NCBI GenBank assembly: GCA_910586345.1
Contig: CAJUHC010000002.1
Location: forward strand, 19,184 to 83,183
DNA: 64,000 bases
Source: an uncultured Christensenella sp.
GTDB lineage: Bacteria; Bacillota; Clostridia; Christensenellales; Borkfalkiaceae
Direction: 5' to 3'
The position numbers and the translations under genes were made by a program. Position 1 is the stretch's first letter; each line of letters begins with the position of its first letter. Under the pieces are notes generated by a model. That model was not told the DNA's origin and did no database searches. It was given only the letters and a program-made list of their open reading frames with translations. Positions 50,801 to 59,836 of this stretch are shown in pieces.

Positions 50801-53453
50801 TTACTCTCTGGTTGAAAGTATCGAGGAAAAGCCCCAAATAATTTTTAAGGTGTTTGAGTTCCGCAAGCACTATTTCCGCAGAACACAGAACCGCGCCCTG
50901 AGTATTTTTATCCCATTCGGTAAGATTCACGCCCGAGAACGGAGAACGGTGTACGCCTCCGCATTCCTCCGCCGCCGCCTGAGCGGTCAACAGCATTTTC
51001 TCGCACTCCTCTAATTTGCTTTTGGTAAGCGAGTCGTAGAACGTGCTTTCGATATTGACGAGCTCGGGAGCGTTCTTGTTCTGTAAATAATATATTATCC
51101 CCTCGTAAACCGAACAGCCGAGCCTGCGCTTTTTATGCAGGGCTTGAAGCGGAGCTTTCAACGCGTTACGCGTTTGTTTTATGCGTTCGCCTGCGTCGGT
51201 GAATTTTTCGCCGTCGCATCTGCCGATAAGCGAAAGAGTATTTTCGATGGTTCTGATTATTTCGCCTTTGTCGGCCGCCTTGCCGGAGTGGAGTTCGAGA
51301 CAGAATTCTCCTACGCCTATTTCGGAAAGACGTTTTTTGACGACTTGGAGCGCGGCTTGTTTTTCCGCGACGAACAATACGCGTTTTCCGTTATAAACCG
51401 CGTTGGCGATTATATTAGTAATCGTCTGGCTCTTGCCCGTTCCGGGGGGACCGTGCAGAACGAAAGTCGTACCCTTTGCAGATTCCGCGACAGCCGCATA
51501 CTGGGTACTGTCGCAGGGCAGAGGAGTTATTACTTTGCAGGGTTCGCAGTCGTCCTCGCTGGCGCCTGAAATTTTATTGTTTACGAGCTTGTTGGAGTTT
51601 GTCAGAAGGCTCGCAATCAGCGGATTTTTCCTGTACTCGTTTACGTTGTTTTTTACGTCCGCCCACATAGCGTAACGAGCGAACGTGAACTGCGCGAGAT
51701 AAATATCGTCGTACACCGCCCAGCCTTTCATATTCGCTGTCTTAGCGCGGAATACCGCCAATATTTCCTTGGGCGTAAGACCTTTTCCGTCGACGCCGCG
51801 CACGTCTATTCCGAACTCCTGTTTGAGAAATTCCAATAAGGTCGTGTTTACTTCGAATTCCTCTCCCGCCTCTATGGAAACTCCCGAGGTTTTAGTGCGT
51901 TTTACGTTTACGGGCAGAAGAACGAGCGGAGCGAATTTATCGTCCTTTTCGTTTTTAGAGCGCCATTTCAGAAATCCGAACGCAAAGTAAAGCGTCTTCG
52001 CGCCCGTTTCCTCCTCGGCGGAACGCGACTTTCTTATAAGCGTTCCCGTAATCTCGGACAATCTTTCCTGACTCGAATAACAGCGTATCGTGCCCGATTT
52101 CATTTCTATTGCGATGAGCTCTTCCATACTCTTGACGCTAAGACCGCCGAAATAAGCCGCATCCTTTATAGGCGCGGAAAGGGGCATAAGTTTATATTTA
52201 TCCCTGCCTTCAAGCCTTGCGCAGAACGCGGAGAGGTCCGCGGAAAGTATATGCAGACAATCGCGTGTATATCTGAAATTCAAAAGATTGTTTCTGAGCG
52301 ATAAATCGAGGAGACGGCGCTGCCACGCAGTATCCTTGGACGCGGTTTTTTCCAGCTCGAATTTGCTCGCGTCGATAACGTCGCGCGGTTTTTCGCTGTA
52401 AGATAGCTGTTTATCGCTCAAAAGCTCGTAACCCGAAGAAGTCTTGACCTTTAACGGCAACGCGAAAATTCCGCCGATACGGCAACGTTTAATATCGATG
52501 CAAATATCGTATTCGCCTGTTCTCAGCGACGAAAGAAAATGCGACGCGCTTGTGGTGAAACTTGCGTTTTTATGCGTAAACAAATCATCCGCGTCGAAAA
52601 CCGCAAGATTGTTTACGCCGTCCGCGACGTACTTTTCAATAACTGACATATCGTCCTGTATAGGAGAAGAAAAACAGCTTTCGTAAAGCCATACGCCGAT
52701 TCCGACCTTATTTTTGCCTATAACGAGCACGGGATTTAATTTCGTAGCTTCGAAACAAGATGCGGCGAACACCGCGATTTCAAGCGCGGTAGCTTTTTTG
52801 TCTTTCAATAATTTGCTTATATCTCCCGCGCGGACGGTCTGCGTCAAATCCCCGCACTCCTCGCGTTCGATGTTGAGATGCCTGATAGCCGAATACACCG
52901 CGGCCGCCGCGTTGCGAACGCCGTTTTTATCGTTGCCCGAGTATCCGCTCCATTCGGAAGAATAACCCCACGTTTTTAACTGCAAACCCGCTTCCGCGAG
53001 AATTTTCTGACAGTCGGCAAGTTTGGGACGCACGAAAGACGCAAGCATTTCGGCGTTGCCGGAAAGGCCGCTCCAACAGTCTATGGGAAGCGCGAGAACT
53101 TCAGCCTTAAACGAGCAAATTACGTCTTTACCGTGCGTAAGTTTTATCTGAACGGTACAAGGCGCGGGCTCTTCGAGGTCGGCAAGGTATTTAGGGTTTA
53201 ATAGATTGTCCGCGGAAAGTTCCATACTGCTTACTGCGGGAATTTCGTCGATAAATATTTCGGCAGGCATTATAAGCTGAGTCGAACCCGTAATATGAAC
53301 GACTATTTCTCCCGCGCTTTCCTCGGCGCGGTTGAAAATTCTAAGCGACGTAAACAAAGATATACGGTTAAAATAACCCGCATAACTTACCGTGTTCAAA
53401 AGTTCGCCTTCAAGTTCTATGGTATCAAATTGTTTCTTGTTTTTAGTTGCCAT
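47829..53453 (-). CDS. DUF4011-type superfamily-1 helicase with C-terminal nuclease domain
   Basis: A 1874-residue protein of the COG1112-like group. The N-terminal third holds the DUF4011-type region (TAWQRRLLDLSLRNNLLNFR near residue 380). The helicase core has Walker A LHGPPGTGKSQTI near 666, Walker B VIFDEASQMP near 1288, motif III GDPKQMPPT and motif VI NVAVSRARE near 1523. Near 1600 a Vsr/PD-(D/E)xK-like nuclease region reads GVSDFKIDVAVV then ILAVLCDG. A DUF3320-like domain follows (EQFLLKRTLALFGI). Related proteins are repeatedly found in phage-defence loci. The ATG at 53453 is used; upstream in-frame codons lie in the promoter. Confidence 0.85.
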   Translation of the reverse strand: MATKNKKQFDTIELEGELLNTVSYAGYFNRISLFTSLRIFNRAEESAGEIVVHITGSTQLIMPAEIFIDEIPAVSSMELSADNLLNPKYLADLEEPAPCTVQIKLTHGKDVICSFKAEVLALPIDCWSGLSGNAEMLASFVRPKLADCQKILAEAGLQLKTWGYSSEWSGYSGNDKNGVRNAAAAVYSAIRHLNIEREECGDLTQTVRAGDISKLLKDKKATALEIAVFAASCFEATKLNPVLVIGKNKVGIGVWLYESCFSSPIQDDMSVIEKYVADGVNNLAVFDADDLFTHKNASFTTSASHFLSSLRTGEYDICIDIKRCRIGGIFALPLKVKTSSGYELLSDKQLSYSEKPRDVIDASKFELEKTASKDTAWQRRLLDLSLRNNLLNFRYTRDCLHILSADLSAFCARLEGRDKYKLMPLSAPIKDAAYFGGLSVKSMEELIAIEMKSGTIRCYSSQERLSEITGTLIRKSRSAEEETGAKTLYFAFGFLKWRSKNEKDDKFAPLVLLPVNVKRTKTSGVSIEAGEEFEVNTTLLEFLKQEFGIDVRGVDGKGLTPKEILAVFRAKTANMKGWAVYDDIYLAQFTFARYAMWADVKNNVNEYRKNPLIASLLTNSNKLVNNKISGASEDDCEPCKVITPLPCDSTQYAAVAESAKGTTFVLHGPPGTGKSQTITNIIANAVYNGKRVLFVAEKQAALQVVKKRLSEIGVGEFCLELHSGKAADKGEIIRTIENTLSLIGRCDGEKFTDAGERIKQTRNALKAPLQALHKKRRLGCSVYEGIIYYLQNKNAPELVNIESTFYDSLTKSKLEECEKMLLTAQAAAEECGGVHRSPFSGVNLTEWDKNTQGAVLCSAEIVLAELKHLKNYLGLFLDTFNQRVSTFTYKKLKSLTEVAGILKSDDLCDFFECDENEFYKFFNANLKYDNAVRHWLSHFKVLPELGKLADKIEDELENWGQNYRSSKVLLSVIRKINKCADRPLKESEELEWIKRAYEIEQAKSRIVSNTDLSDCFLGLGGSINDKKRDEFLKPLNNLHKINAQIFMDYNADAFNSVCIGAADGHLKPLAAGLISAANAFNRSCDSFLKTVKADKSEILDGDIFDYFTAKCGALIDNIDMLPGWCMYKATAKKLNENGLTFITDAMESGRISGNGVLSSFRKNVYRNFIQTNIPADETLANFSASVQEANSANFNQILEEFSSLTREKLRSELISRLPAEETEGPLALELMTFRRSIKGNMRGMNLRSLFTGIPSLMRVVAPCMLMSPITVSQYLPADPELFDLVIFDEASQMPTCEAVPSLARAKSAIIVGDPKQMPPTTFFTTTGQDEDSPETEDLESVLDDCLALGVPEKHLVWHYRSKHESLIAFSNIMYYSSRLCTYPSPDALDSKVSLKLFEDGVYDRGDTKCNKREAEALVEEVIRRLKDERLKNSSIGVVTFSTPQQVFIERLLSKKISENHLEEIAYEREEPLFVKNLENVQGDERDVILFSVCYGPDKNGKISLNFGPINQHGGWRRLNVAVSRAREEMIVFASMRYSMIDTSRTTSRGVAGLKAFLEFAEKGRTNISVKNNEIILNKHGIGKFIAEELSAYGYECRCDVGVSDFKIDVAVVDPKNKHSFILAVLCDGSQSNFSVKDRTVLQVQTLKRNNWNVVRLYVLNFFNNPKREIKKIKDYLDKLTSDGKPESINFRKPYRFAKAETKPRTPEYILSGENDAEVIRVIKSVVTAEEPISEQFLLKRTLALFGIQRYGVKLENKLGSLIDSCGLSRSLVLGTAYYFKNDKYSSFDRYRVEENTCVRSADTDYTPYDVISLIRGILINKVSVYADELISFVLKELKVPRTSDKLVSFVSNCIDEGVKRGLFIRSISDKISLV

Positions 53454-53463
53454 AATTATCCAA

Positions 53464-53492
53464 ATTATATCACTTTTTTTATTTTCAGGCAA
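53464..53492 (-). promoter_or_regulatory. Promoter of the giant helicase, near-leaderless
   Basis: On the minus strand TTGCCT (53487-53492), 17 nt, TATAAT (53464-53469), then ten nt to the ATG. A start seven nt past the -10 box leaves a leader of about three nt and no ribosome-binding site. Confidence 0.6.
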
Positions 53493-53531
53493 GCGAAGTT
53501 ATCCAACTTATCTTTTATTGCCATTTATTCG

Positions 53532-55913
53532 CTATCTTATCAGTACAAGTTCTTTAAGCGCGCGCGTACAGGCTATATATTTTTCGTTTTCCGTCATATC
53601 TCCGTCCGCTACCGCTACCGCCGTAAATTCGAGTCCTTTGCTCTCGTATACGGTCATAATATTTATCTTGTTTTTCGATATTCTTCCGCTCTTGCGCAAA
53701 ACGTTGTAACTCTTTCGAGAATATTTTTCAAGCCCCGCTTCCGACGTTATTACCGCGCGTAGCCCGTTTTTTTCGGAAAGATAACGCGTAACCGAACGCG
53801 CGTCTATCGTTTCGACTTCGCTTCCGTCGAAACCTATCGCCTGCATATCCACGTTCAATTCCCTGGAAACGTATTCTACAATCTGATTCGTGTTGCGGTA
53901 ATTCAGATTGAGATTGTAAACCGTATAACCGAGTTCGTCCCAACTTTTTAGTCCGCGGAAAGAAGTCATATTCTGTTTCAAATCCCCGAACACGTTAAAA
54001 GACGCTCTTTCGTTCACGGCTTTTAATACCGCATACTCCGCGGGAGAAATATCCTGCGCCTCGTCCACAAAAACAAACGCGTATTTCGGCGACGGCGAAA
54101 AGCCGAGTTCAATAAGCAGAAGACAGAGTGCGAAAGCATCGGAACGGCAGAGTTTTTTAGCGTGGAGAGAGTATTTGTTTTTATATTTTTTTACCGTTTC
54201 GCGGTAGAAAAACCGCAGTATATCGTAAATCGATTCGCATTTCCCTATCGAAACGAGATAGTTTTCCCCGCGCAGAACGTCCGCAAAATCGCAAACGGAC
54301 GAAAAACCGTGAAGTATGCGTTTTATACGTTCGGAGGTTGAAAATATTTCGTTTTTCAACTGTTCGCGTTTACCTATCCTTTCGGCGTAAGTTAGGGTTT
54401 CCTTTCCCCCCGCCACCGTCTTGTAGCGTTTCAACTCGGATATTTCTTTATCGACGGTTTTGTAAAGTTCGTCCAAATCCGATATAGCGGAAGTACATAT
54501 TTTTTCGGAATAACGCCGTAAAAATTTCAAAGATTTGTAGAACGATAAAAGCTGTCTGTAAAAATATGCGTATCCGTTCATTTTTGCATCCGGCAAAAGC
54601 TCTAAAAATTCGCGCACGTCCGATATACAGTTAAACATATTACGGAACTGCTTAGTGTAATACAGTCCGCCGTCCGCCTTTTCCTTAATCTCGCCGAGTA
54701 CGCATCTGCGGACGCGCAGACCCGCATTTTTAATAAAAGCATATTCTTCTTCCTGTTCTTTCAAAGCTCTCCTGACGCTCTCCGAAAATTCTTTGCAGTC
54801 GTCGGATACGAAAAGTCCGTGTACGCCGTCGAAAATCGACGCAAGTTTTTTACGGACATCGGCGGTGAATTTTTCGGAATATATATAATTTAAAAATTCT
54901 TCCGAGACCGACAGAGAATAATCGATTTTATCTCTTACGTCTACGCCGGAATTTTTAAGCAGATTCAGAAAATATGCGTCGATTGTCGAAGTCTTTACCT
55001 TTTCGAGTTCGAGTATAGCCGAAAGCTCGTCTATAAACGCGTTAAACGAGTCCGACGGGGTTATTACCAGAATGTCGGAGGGACGCAGTTTTTCGTTGTT
55101 ATATAGAATATAAGAAAGACGATGAAGCATTATCATAGTCTTTCCGCTTCCCGCTACGCCTTGCAAAACGAACTCGGCGCGCTCAGGCAAAGTAATGATT
55201 TCGTACTGTTTTTCCTGTATGGTTTCTATTATGTCGGTTATTTCGCGCTTTTCCTTGCGGGTTTCCAATATTTCTTTTAAAAACGGGTCGAAAATAACGG
55301 ATTCGTCGCGTCCGCCTATCTCTTCGGGCGAAAGATATTCGCCGACCGAAAGATACTCGTTTTTCATATCGAGGACTTTTCCGCTGCGGGTGCGGATAGC
55401 GCGACGCAGAACGAGCTTATAATCGTATTCGTTTATCGAAAACGAAGTCCTGCTCTTTTGGTAATATTTACGCGCGAGCGGCGCGCGCCAGTCTACTATT
55501 TCGAGTCCCTCGTCTCCGCGCTTGCCTATATAATAACTGTTGTACCCCTCTTTCGGGTCGCTGAGGTCCATACGCGCAAAATACGTTTCGTCGAAAAACG
55601 GCTTATATGAATTAATCTTTTCATTAAGAGATTTTATAACCGCGTTAAGTTCGAGAACCCTCCTGTAATTTTCCGCGCCGTGGTCGGGAGCGGAATTGAG
55701 CATACGTCGCTCTTCTTTTGCCGAAGCGATTTTAGTTTTCAGCTTGTTTATATAAAGAACTTTGAGCACAAGCATTACGGCTTTAATTCGCTCTTCTTCG
55801 TACTTTTTCTGTAAGTTAAAATCAAGCAGTTCGATAAAAAACTGCTTATCGGCAAGTTTATGCGGTTCTATTAATTTTTTCAGTTTTTCGAAACCGTTCG
55901 TAATTTCCGCCAT
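53532..55913 (-). CDS. HelD-like superfamily-1 helicase
   Basis: A 793-residue UvrD/HelD-family ATPase. Walker A LQGVAGSGKTMIMLHRL is near 245-261, Walker B FVFVDEAQDISPAEY near 612, and the final motifs are MTVYESKGLEF and YIACTRALKELV. The N-terminal coiled coil (KIASAKEERRMLN, NAVIKSLNEKIN) followed by RMDLSDPKEGYNSYYIGKRGD is typical of HelD, which removes stalled RNA polymerase from DNA. It lies head to tail with the giant helicase and could be housekeeping or part of the same functional pair. The ATG at 55913 has no ribosome-binding site. Confidence 0.83.
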   Translation of the reverse strand: MAEITNGFEKLKKLIEPHKLADKQFFIELLDFNLQKKYEEERIKAVMLVLKVLYINKLKTKIASAKEERRMLNSAPDHGAENYRRVLELNAVIKSLNEKINSYKPFFDETYFARMDLSDPKEGYNSYYIGKRGDEGLEIVDWRAPLARKYYQKSRTSFSINEYDYKLVLRRAIRTRSGKVLDMKNEYLSVGEYLSPEEIGGRDESVIFDPFLKEILETRKEKREITDIIETIQEKQYEIITLPERAEFVLQGVAGSGKTMIMLHRLSYILYNNEKLRPSDILVITPSDSFNAFIDELSAILELEKVKTSTIDAYFLNLLKNSGVDVRDKIDYSLSVSEEFLNYIYSEKFTADVRKKLASIFDGVHGLFVSDDCKEFSESVRRALKEQEEEYAFIKNAGLRVRRCVLGEIKEKADGGLYYTKQFRNMFNCISDVREFLELLPDAKMNGYAYFYRQLLSFYKSLKFLRRYSEKICTSAISDLDELYKTVDKEISELKRYKTVAGGKETLTYAERIGKREQLKNEIFSTSERIKRILHGFSSVCDFADVLRGENYLVSIGKCESIYDILRFFYRETVKKYKNKYSLHAKKLCRSDAFALCLLLIELGFSPSPKYAFVFVDEAQDISPAEYAVLKAVNERASFNVFGDLKQNMTSFRGLKSWDELGYTVYNLNLNYRNTNQIVEYVSRELNVDMQAIGFDGSEVETIDARSVTRYLSEKNGLRAVITSEAGLEKYSRKSYNVLRKSGRISKNKINIMTVYESKGLEFTAVAVADGDMTENEKYIACTRALKELVLIR

Positions 55914-55923
55914 AAATATATTA

Positions 55924-55952
55924 AGTATAACATATCGGTTACGAAAATGCAA
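55924..55952 (-). promoter_or_regulatory. Promoter of the HelD-like gene, near-leaderless
   Basis: On the minus strand TTGCAT (55947-55952), 17 nt, TATACT (55924-55929), then ten nt to the ATG. The geometry is the same as for the giant helicase. Confidence 0.55.
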
Positions 55953-55966
55953 TACAAAGAAAGCAA

Positions 55967-55997
55967 CAAAAAACAGCCCTTGTAAGAGCTGTTTTTG
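55967..55997 (-). terminator. Terminator after the Wzz-like gene
   Basis: A 9-bp stem (55969-55977 with 55988-55996), with A run on one side and T run on the other, between the Wzz-like stop and the HelD-like promoter. Confidence 0.75.
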
Positions 55998-56012
55998 TAC
56001 TGTATATTTATA

Positions 56013-57332
56013 TTATTCGGTTTTAATTTCAAGCTGGACCGCTTCGCCGCTCTCCGTTTTCGCAACGGCTTTTTTCTTCTTTATCCAGCCGACTATGAAA
56101 GATACTATCATTGCGGTAACAAGACCTATTATGAAACTTATCGCGAGCGACATAGGCAGACCCGTAACGCCTTTCTTAACAATAACGTTCGAATCCGAAT
56201 AACTTACGACGGCGACTTTCGTGTATAAGCTCGAAACAACTTCTTTGAATTCGTCGGTAAACTCCTTGACTGTCGCGTAAGCTTCTTCGAGGCTTGCAAG
56301 GAAATCTTTATGTCCCTGCGATTGGTTCTTGCCGTAATCGTCGCTTACCATAAACACTTCTTTGATTTCTTTTATCTGTTTTTCGAGTTCTATTACCAAG
56401 TCGGACTGGGCTTTGAATACTTCTGCCGAAACGGATTCCGAATCGCCTTTGTTTTTAAGATTTTCCAAAGTAAACGAAGCTATGTCGTACTGTCTTTCAA
56501 GCTTGACGAGTTCTATTTCGTATCTGTTCTTTAACTCTTCGCTCTTGATATATCCATTTTTCCTGACTTCTGTACGGAGTATATCGAGTTCAGCGGTATT
56601 GTTCAGATAAGATTTTACGTCCTGGCAGTAGGAACGCAGGGTTCTGCCGTCGACGGAAAGGTCGCTGTATATCTCTATGAACATCTCGTATCTTTGTATG
56701 ATATAACTTATCTGGTCTATAAGCTGTGAAATTTCCGTGACGTAATCGGGAGCTTTTCTCGCCGAATTTATGCTTACGTCGTAGTTTATATCCATTAAAC
56801 GCAGATAATCTATAGGAGTATTAGTCAGACTCGTTACGAAGTCGCGCGCAATATCGATGTTGGGGAAATAATTTGCTTTTACTCTGAGGCTGTAAATAGC
56901 TTCATATGCGCCCGAGTTCGCCGCAGTTTCGCTTACGGAACGCGCAACGGATATATCGCCCTTGGTCGACATCGTTTCTATATCGATATTTTTATACTTA
57001 TCCTTATTCTTATCGGAGTACTTTATGTTCCTCAGAGTCTGGATAGCGACCATATCCGTATAATAAAAAGGTTTCCCGTCGGGATAATAAACGACGGAAG
57101 CAGAAAGATTGGTACCCGTCGAAGACTCTTCCTTTACCTCTGTTTTAGGAAGTTCGAGCGTAAACGATACTTCGTAAACGCGCGAAAAAGCGTTTTTTCC
57201 GTAATAAATACCCAAAGTACCGCCGAGCGTGAGTACAACCAAAATAGTTATCAATATCCATTTCTGTGAAAATATAATATGGAAAATTTCGCTTAAAGCA
57301 ATTCCGCCCTCTTCTTTTTCGTTCTCCGACAT
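56013..57332 (-). CDS. Wzz/chain-length-determinant-like membrane protein
   Basis: A 439-residue protein with two membrane spans, near 25-48 and 392-415, flanking a large extracytosolic helical domain; the N-terminal layout and the C-terminal span match polysaccharide co-polymerases (Wzz, CapA, YveK). These set polymer length in capsule or exopolysaccharide synthesis. The usual proline-rich segment before the second span is short (KKGVTGLPMS). No tyrosine kinase or glycosyltransferase genes are nearby, so it is an orphan here. GGAG lies five nt before the ATG. Confidence 0.7.
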   Translation of the reverse strand: MSENEKEEGGIALSEIFHIIFSQKWILITILVVLTLGGTLGIYYGKNAFSRVYEVSFTLELPKTEVKEESSTGTNLSASVVYYPDGKPFYYTDMVAIQTLRNIKYSDKNKDKYKNIDIETMSTKGDISVARSVSETAANSGAYEAIYSLRVKANYFPNIDIARDFVTSLTNTPIDYLRLMDINYDVSINSARKAPDYVTEISQLIDQISYIIQRYEMFIEIYSDLSVDGRTLRSYCQDVKSYLNNTAELDILRTEVRKNGYIKSEELKNRYEIELVKLERQYDIASFTLENLKNKGDSESVSAEVFKAQSDLVIELEKQIKEIKEVFMVSDDYGKNQSQGHKDFLASLEEAYATVKEFTDEFKEVVSSLYTKVAVVSYSDSNVIVKKGVTGLPMSLAISFIIGLVTAMIVSFIVGWIKKKKAVAKTESGEAVQLEIKTE

Positions 57333-57536
57333 AGCATCTCCAATTAATTTTTTTTATTTAGTATACCTAATTTTACGCTTTTAATCAATTTATGTCAATC
57401 GTTCGTTTGAAGTTTATTAAAACTCGGAAAAAATTTTTACGGTTTTAAGATTTTTCGTCTTTTGATTTTTTATTATTTTACAATTTGCTTTATTAATAGA
57501 CAAATTATTTAACCCTGCGCCATATATAATGAGCCT

Positions 57537-59801
57537 ATGACTTTGAAAATAAACGCAAAAAGCGTTTTACTTTACGCATTTTTCTCGGCGGCTCTCGTAT
57601 TTATGAATAAAGCCGTGGACGGAGTTCCGCTGTCAATCGGGCTCTGTTTTTCAATGCTTCTTTGCGGCACGAACATAATTATAACGCCTGTACTTTACTG
57701 TCTTGCGTCGATAGTTCACCTCAATTGGTTAATGAGTCTTTTAAGTTTGTTCGAAGCGGGCTTTCTGAGCCTCGTAACTCTTATTTACCGCCGTTCCAAA
57801 AGAAAAATACGTTTCGAAGCGGCGGCTTATCTCTTAATCGCGCTTGCTCCTTACATAGCTTTCGCGCCCTGGAACGGCGCGGAAGTTTCCGTTATCGGAA
57901 ACGCATATGCGTTAAAAGGCATTGCCGCCGGCGCAGTTCTCATATTTACTTTTTTCTGTTTTAAAACCGTTTACGCGATAATTTACAGAGCTTTGCGGTG
58001 CCGTCTTAAAGAAGACGAACTCGTCTGTTGCGCGGTAACGTACGCCGCGGCGGGAGCGGGGCTTTACAATCTGACGGGATTTTTCGTCTATACTTCGCTT
58101 GCCGCTGGTATGCTTATTTTCGCAGTAAGACTTGCGAAATCGCCGTCCGCGCTCATAGTATCTCTCCTACTAGCTATACCGCCTTCTATCGCGACGCTTT
58201 CGCCCAACCCTCTTACCGCTTATCTTATAGCTTCGGCGGCGGCGCTTCTTTTCTGCGGCGCGGGAAGATTTGCTCCGAGCGTTATCATAACGGTTCTTTG
58301 TACTCTCTACTGTTATTTTAAAGGCAGTTTCGACTGCACCGTCGTTCTTATCGTATTCCGCGCGCTTCTCCTTTTCGTAACCTGCGTTTCGCCATCTCTG
58401 CCGTCCGACGGCTATCTCAAATCCCTTAAACGGAGATTGCTCGTCAAAGAAGTACTGCCCGATACCGCCGTTGAAAGAAGCCGACGCAGAACGGGCGAAA
58501 AGCTTTACCGTATATCCGAAGTTTTCAGAGAAATCGAGTGCGCCTTCAACGCTTTGGACGACGACGTCAACGACTCGTCTTCGCGCGAAAGAATGCTTGC
58601 GGAGCTGAAAGAAAAATGCTGTAAAAACTGCGAACGCGCGAAACGCTGTGCAAAAACGAACGTTTACGCAGGGTTTAAAAAACTAATCGATTCCGGCTGT
58701 ATAAAAGGCAAAGTCAATTTAATAGACCTGCCGTCCGAAATTACCGTAAACTGCGCGAACCCTACGGACGTTCTCGTCCGGCTTAACGCGCTGTTGGTTG
58801 AATACAGGCGGTTTATGACGGAAGCCGAAAACGCGAAAAGCGGGCGCGTCCTCCTTGCCGACCAGGCGCGGGGAGTCGCCGAAGTTATGAAAAGCTGTGC
58901 AGTCGAACTGTGCAGAACTTACAGCGAATATTCGGGACTCGAAGAGAGCATAAAAACAGCTTTATCGTCTCACGGAATCGCCTGTCCCGAACTCTACGTA
59001 AACGGCGAAGATATGGAAATCAGCGCGGTAGTCTGCGGAAAAGCAAACGTTAAAGCTATGAGCGAAATAATTTCCGAAACCGCCGAGAAAAAATATATAT
59101 TGAAAGATAAACTTTGCTACGACAACGAAAAGAGCTGTTTCGTATTCGGCGCTCCGCCGCGTTTAGACGCGGCTTTCGGAGTGGCTTACGCGATAAAGAG
59201 CGGAGAAAAAGTTTCGGGCGATACTCATTCCGTAATAAAGATAAACGAACACAGTTTTTTAATGGCTTTATCGGACGGTATGGGAAGCGGAGAATACGCG
59301 AAAAAAGTTTCGGCGACGGCAATCTCGCTCATCGAAGCTTTTTACCGCGCCGAGATGCCCGAAGGCACGGTACTCAAAACGATAAACAAACTCTTATCTT
59401 TCAACCGCGACGAACGCTTCACCTGCATAGACGTCGCCGCCGTCAACCTCGATACTGGCACGGCTGATTTCGTGAAAATCGGTTCGCCTGCGGGAATAAT
59501 AGTCCGCGAGGGCGAAATAAAAGTCCTCGAAAGCCAAAGCCTCCCGCTCGGAATTTTAGATAACTTGCGTCCGACCGTCTGCACGGAACAGCTTAAAAAC
59601 GGAGATATAGTGGTCTTTATGAGCGACGGTATTACCTCGGCGTTTCCTTCGGCGACGGACCTGTATGAATTTTTGCAGGAGATGAAACCGCTTAATCCGC
59701 AGAACTTAGCCGATAAAATTCTCGCGGGCGCACTTGCAAGAACCAAACAGACCGTAAACGACGATATGACCGTACTGTGTACGAGGATATTCGAAAAATA
59801 A
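57537..59801 (+). CDS. SpoIIE-like serine phosphatase
   Basis: A 754-residue protein. Residues 1-290 contain about ten membrane helices, a middle part with CxxC pairs (CCKNCERAKRC near 361-371) follows, and the C-terminal 220 residues form a PP2C/SpoIIE phosphatase with ALSDGMGSGEYAKKVS near 575-590 and FMSDGITSAFP near 705. In Bacillus SpoIIE dephosphorylates SpoIIAA and so activates sigma-F in the forespore. The domain order matches SpoIIE and supports an endospore-forming lineage. The ATG is six nt after TATAAT (57525-57530) without a ribosome-binding site. Paralogous regulators cannot be ruled out. Confidence 0.83.
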   Translation: MTLKINAKSVLLYAFFSAALVFMNKAVDGVPLSIGLCFSMLLCGTNIIITPVLYCLASIVHLNWLMSLLSLFEAGFLSLVTLIYRRSKRKIRFEAAAYLLIALAPYIAFAPWNGAEVSVIGNAYALKGIAAGAVLIFTFFCFKTVYAIIYRALRCRLKEDELVCCAVTYAAAGAGLYNLTGFFVYTSLAAGMLIFAVRLAKSPSALIVSLLLAIPPSIATLSPNPLTAYLIASAAALLFCGAGRFAPSVIITVLCTLYCYFKGSFDCTVVLIVFRALLLFVTCVSPSLPSDGYLKSLKRRLLVKEVLPDTAVERSRRRTGEKLYRISEVFREIECAFNALDDDVNDSSSRERMLAELKEKCCKNCERAKRCAKTNVYAGFKKLIDSGCIKGKVNLIDLPSEITVNCANPTDVLVRLNALLVEYRRFMTEAENAKSGRVLLADQARGVAEVMKSCAVELCRTYSEYSGLEESIKTALSSHGIACPELYVNGEDMEISAVVCGKANVKAMSEIISETAEKKYILKDKLCYDNEKSCFVFGAPPRLDAAFGVAYAIKSGEKVSGDTHSVIKINEHSFLMALSDGMGSGEYAKKVSATAISLIEAFYRAEMPEGTVLKTINKLLSFNRDERFTCIDVAAVNLDTGTADFVKIGSPAGIIVREGEIKVLESQSLPLGILDNLRPTVCTEQLKNGDIVVFMSDGITSAFPSATDLYEFLQEMKPLNPQNLADKILAGALARTKQTVNDDMTVLCTRIFEK

Positions 59802-59836
59802 AATACGCGGGACTTATTTTAAGCCCCGCGTATTTT
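59800..59836. terminator. Bidirectional terminator between the SpoIIE-like and LRR genes
   Basis: A 12-bp stem, AAAATACGCGGG (59800-59811) with its complement at 59825-59836. It overlaps the stop codons of both convergent genes. Confidence 0.85.
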
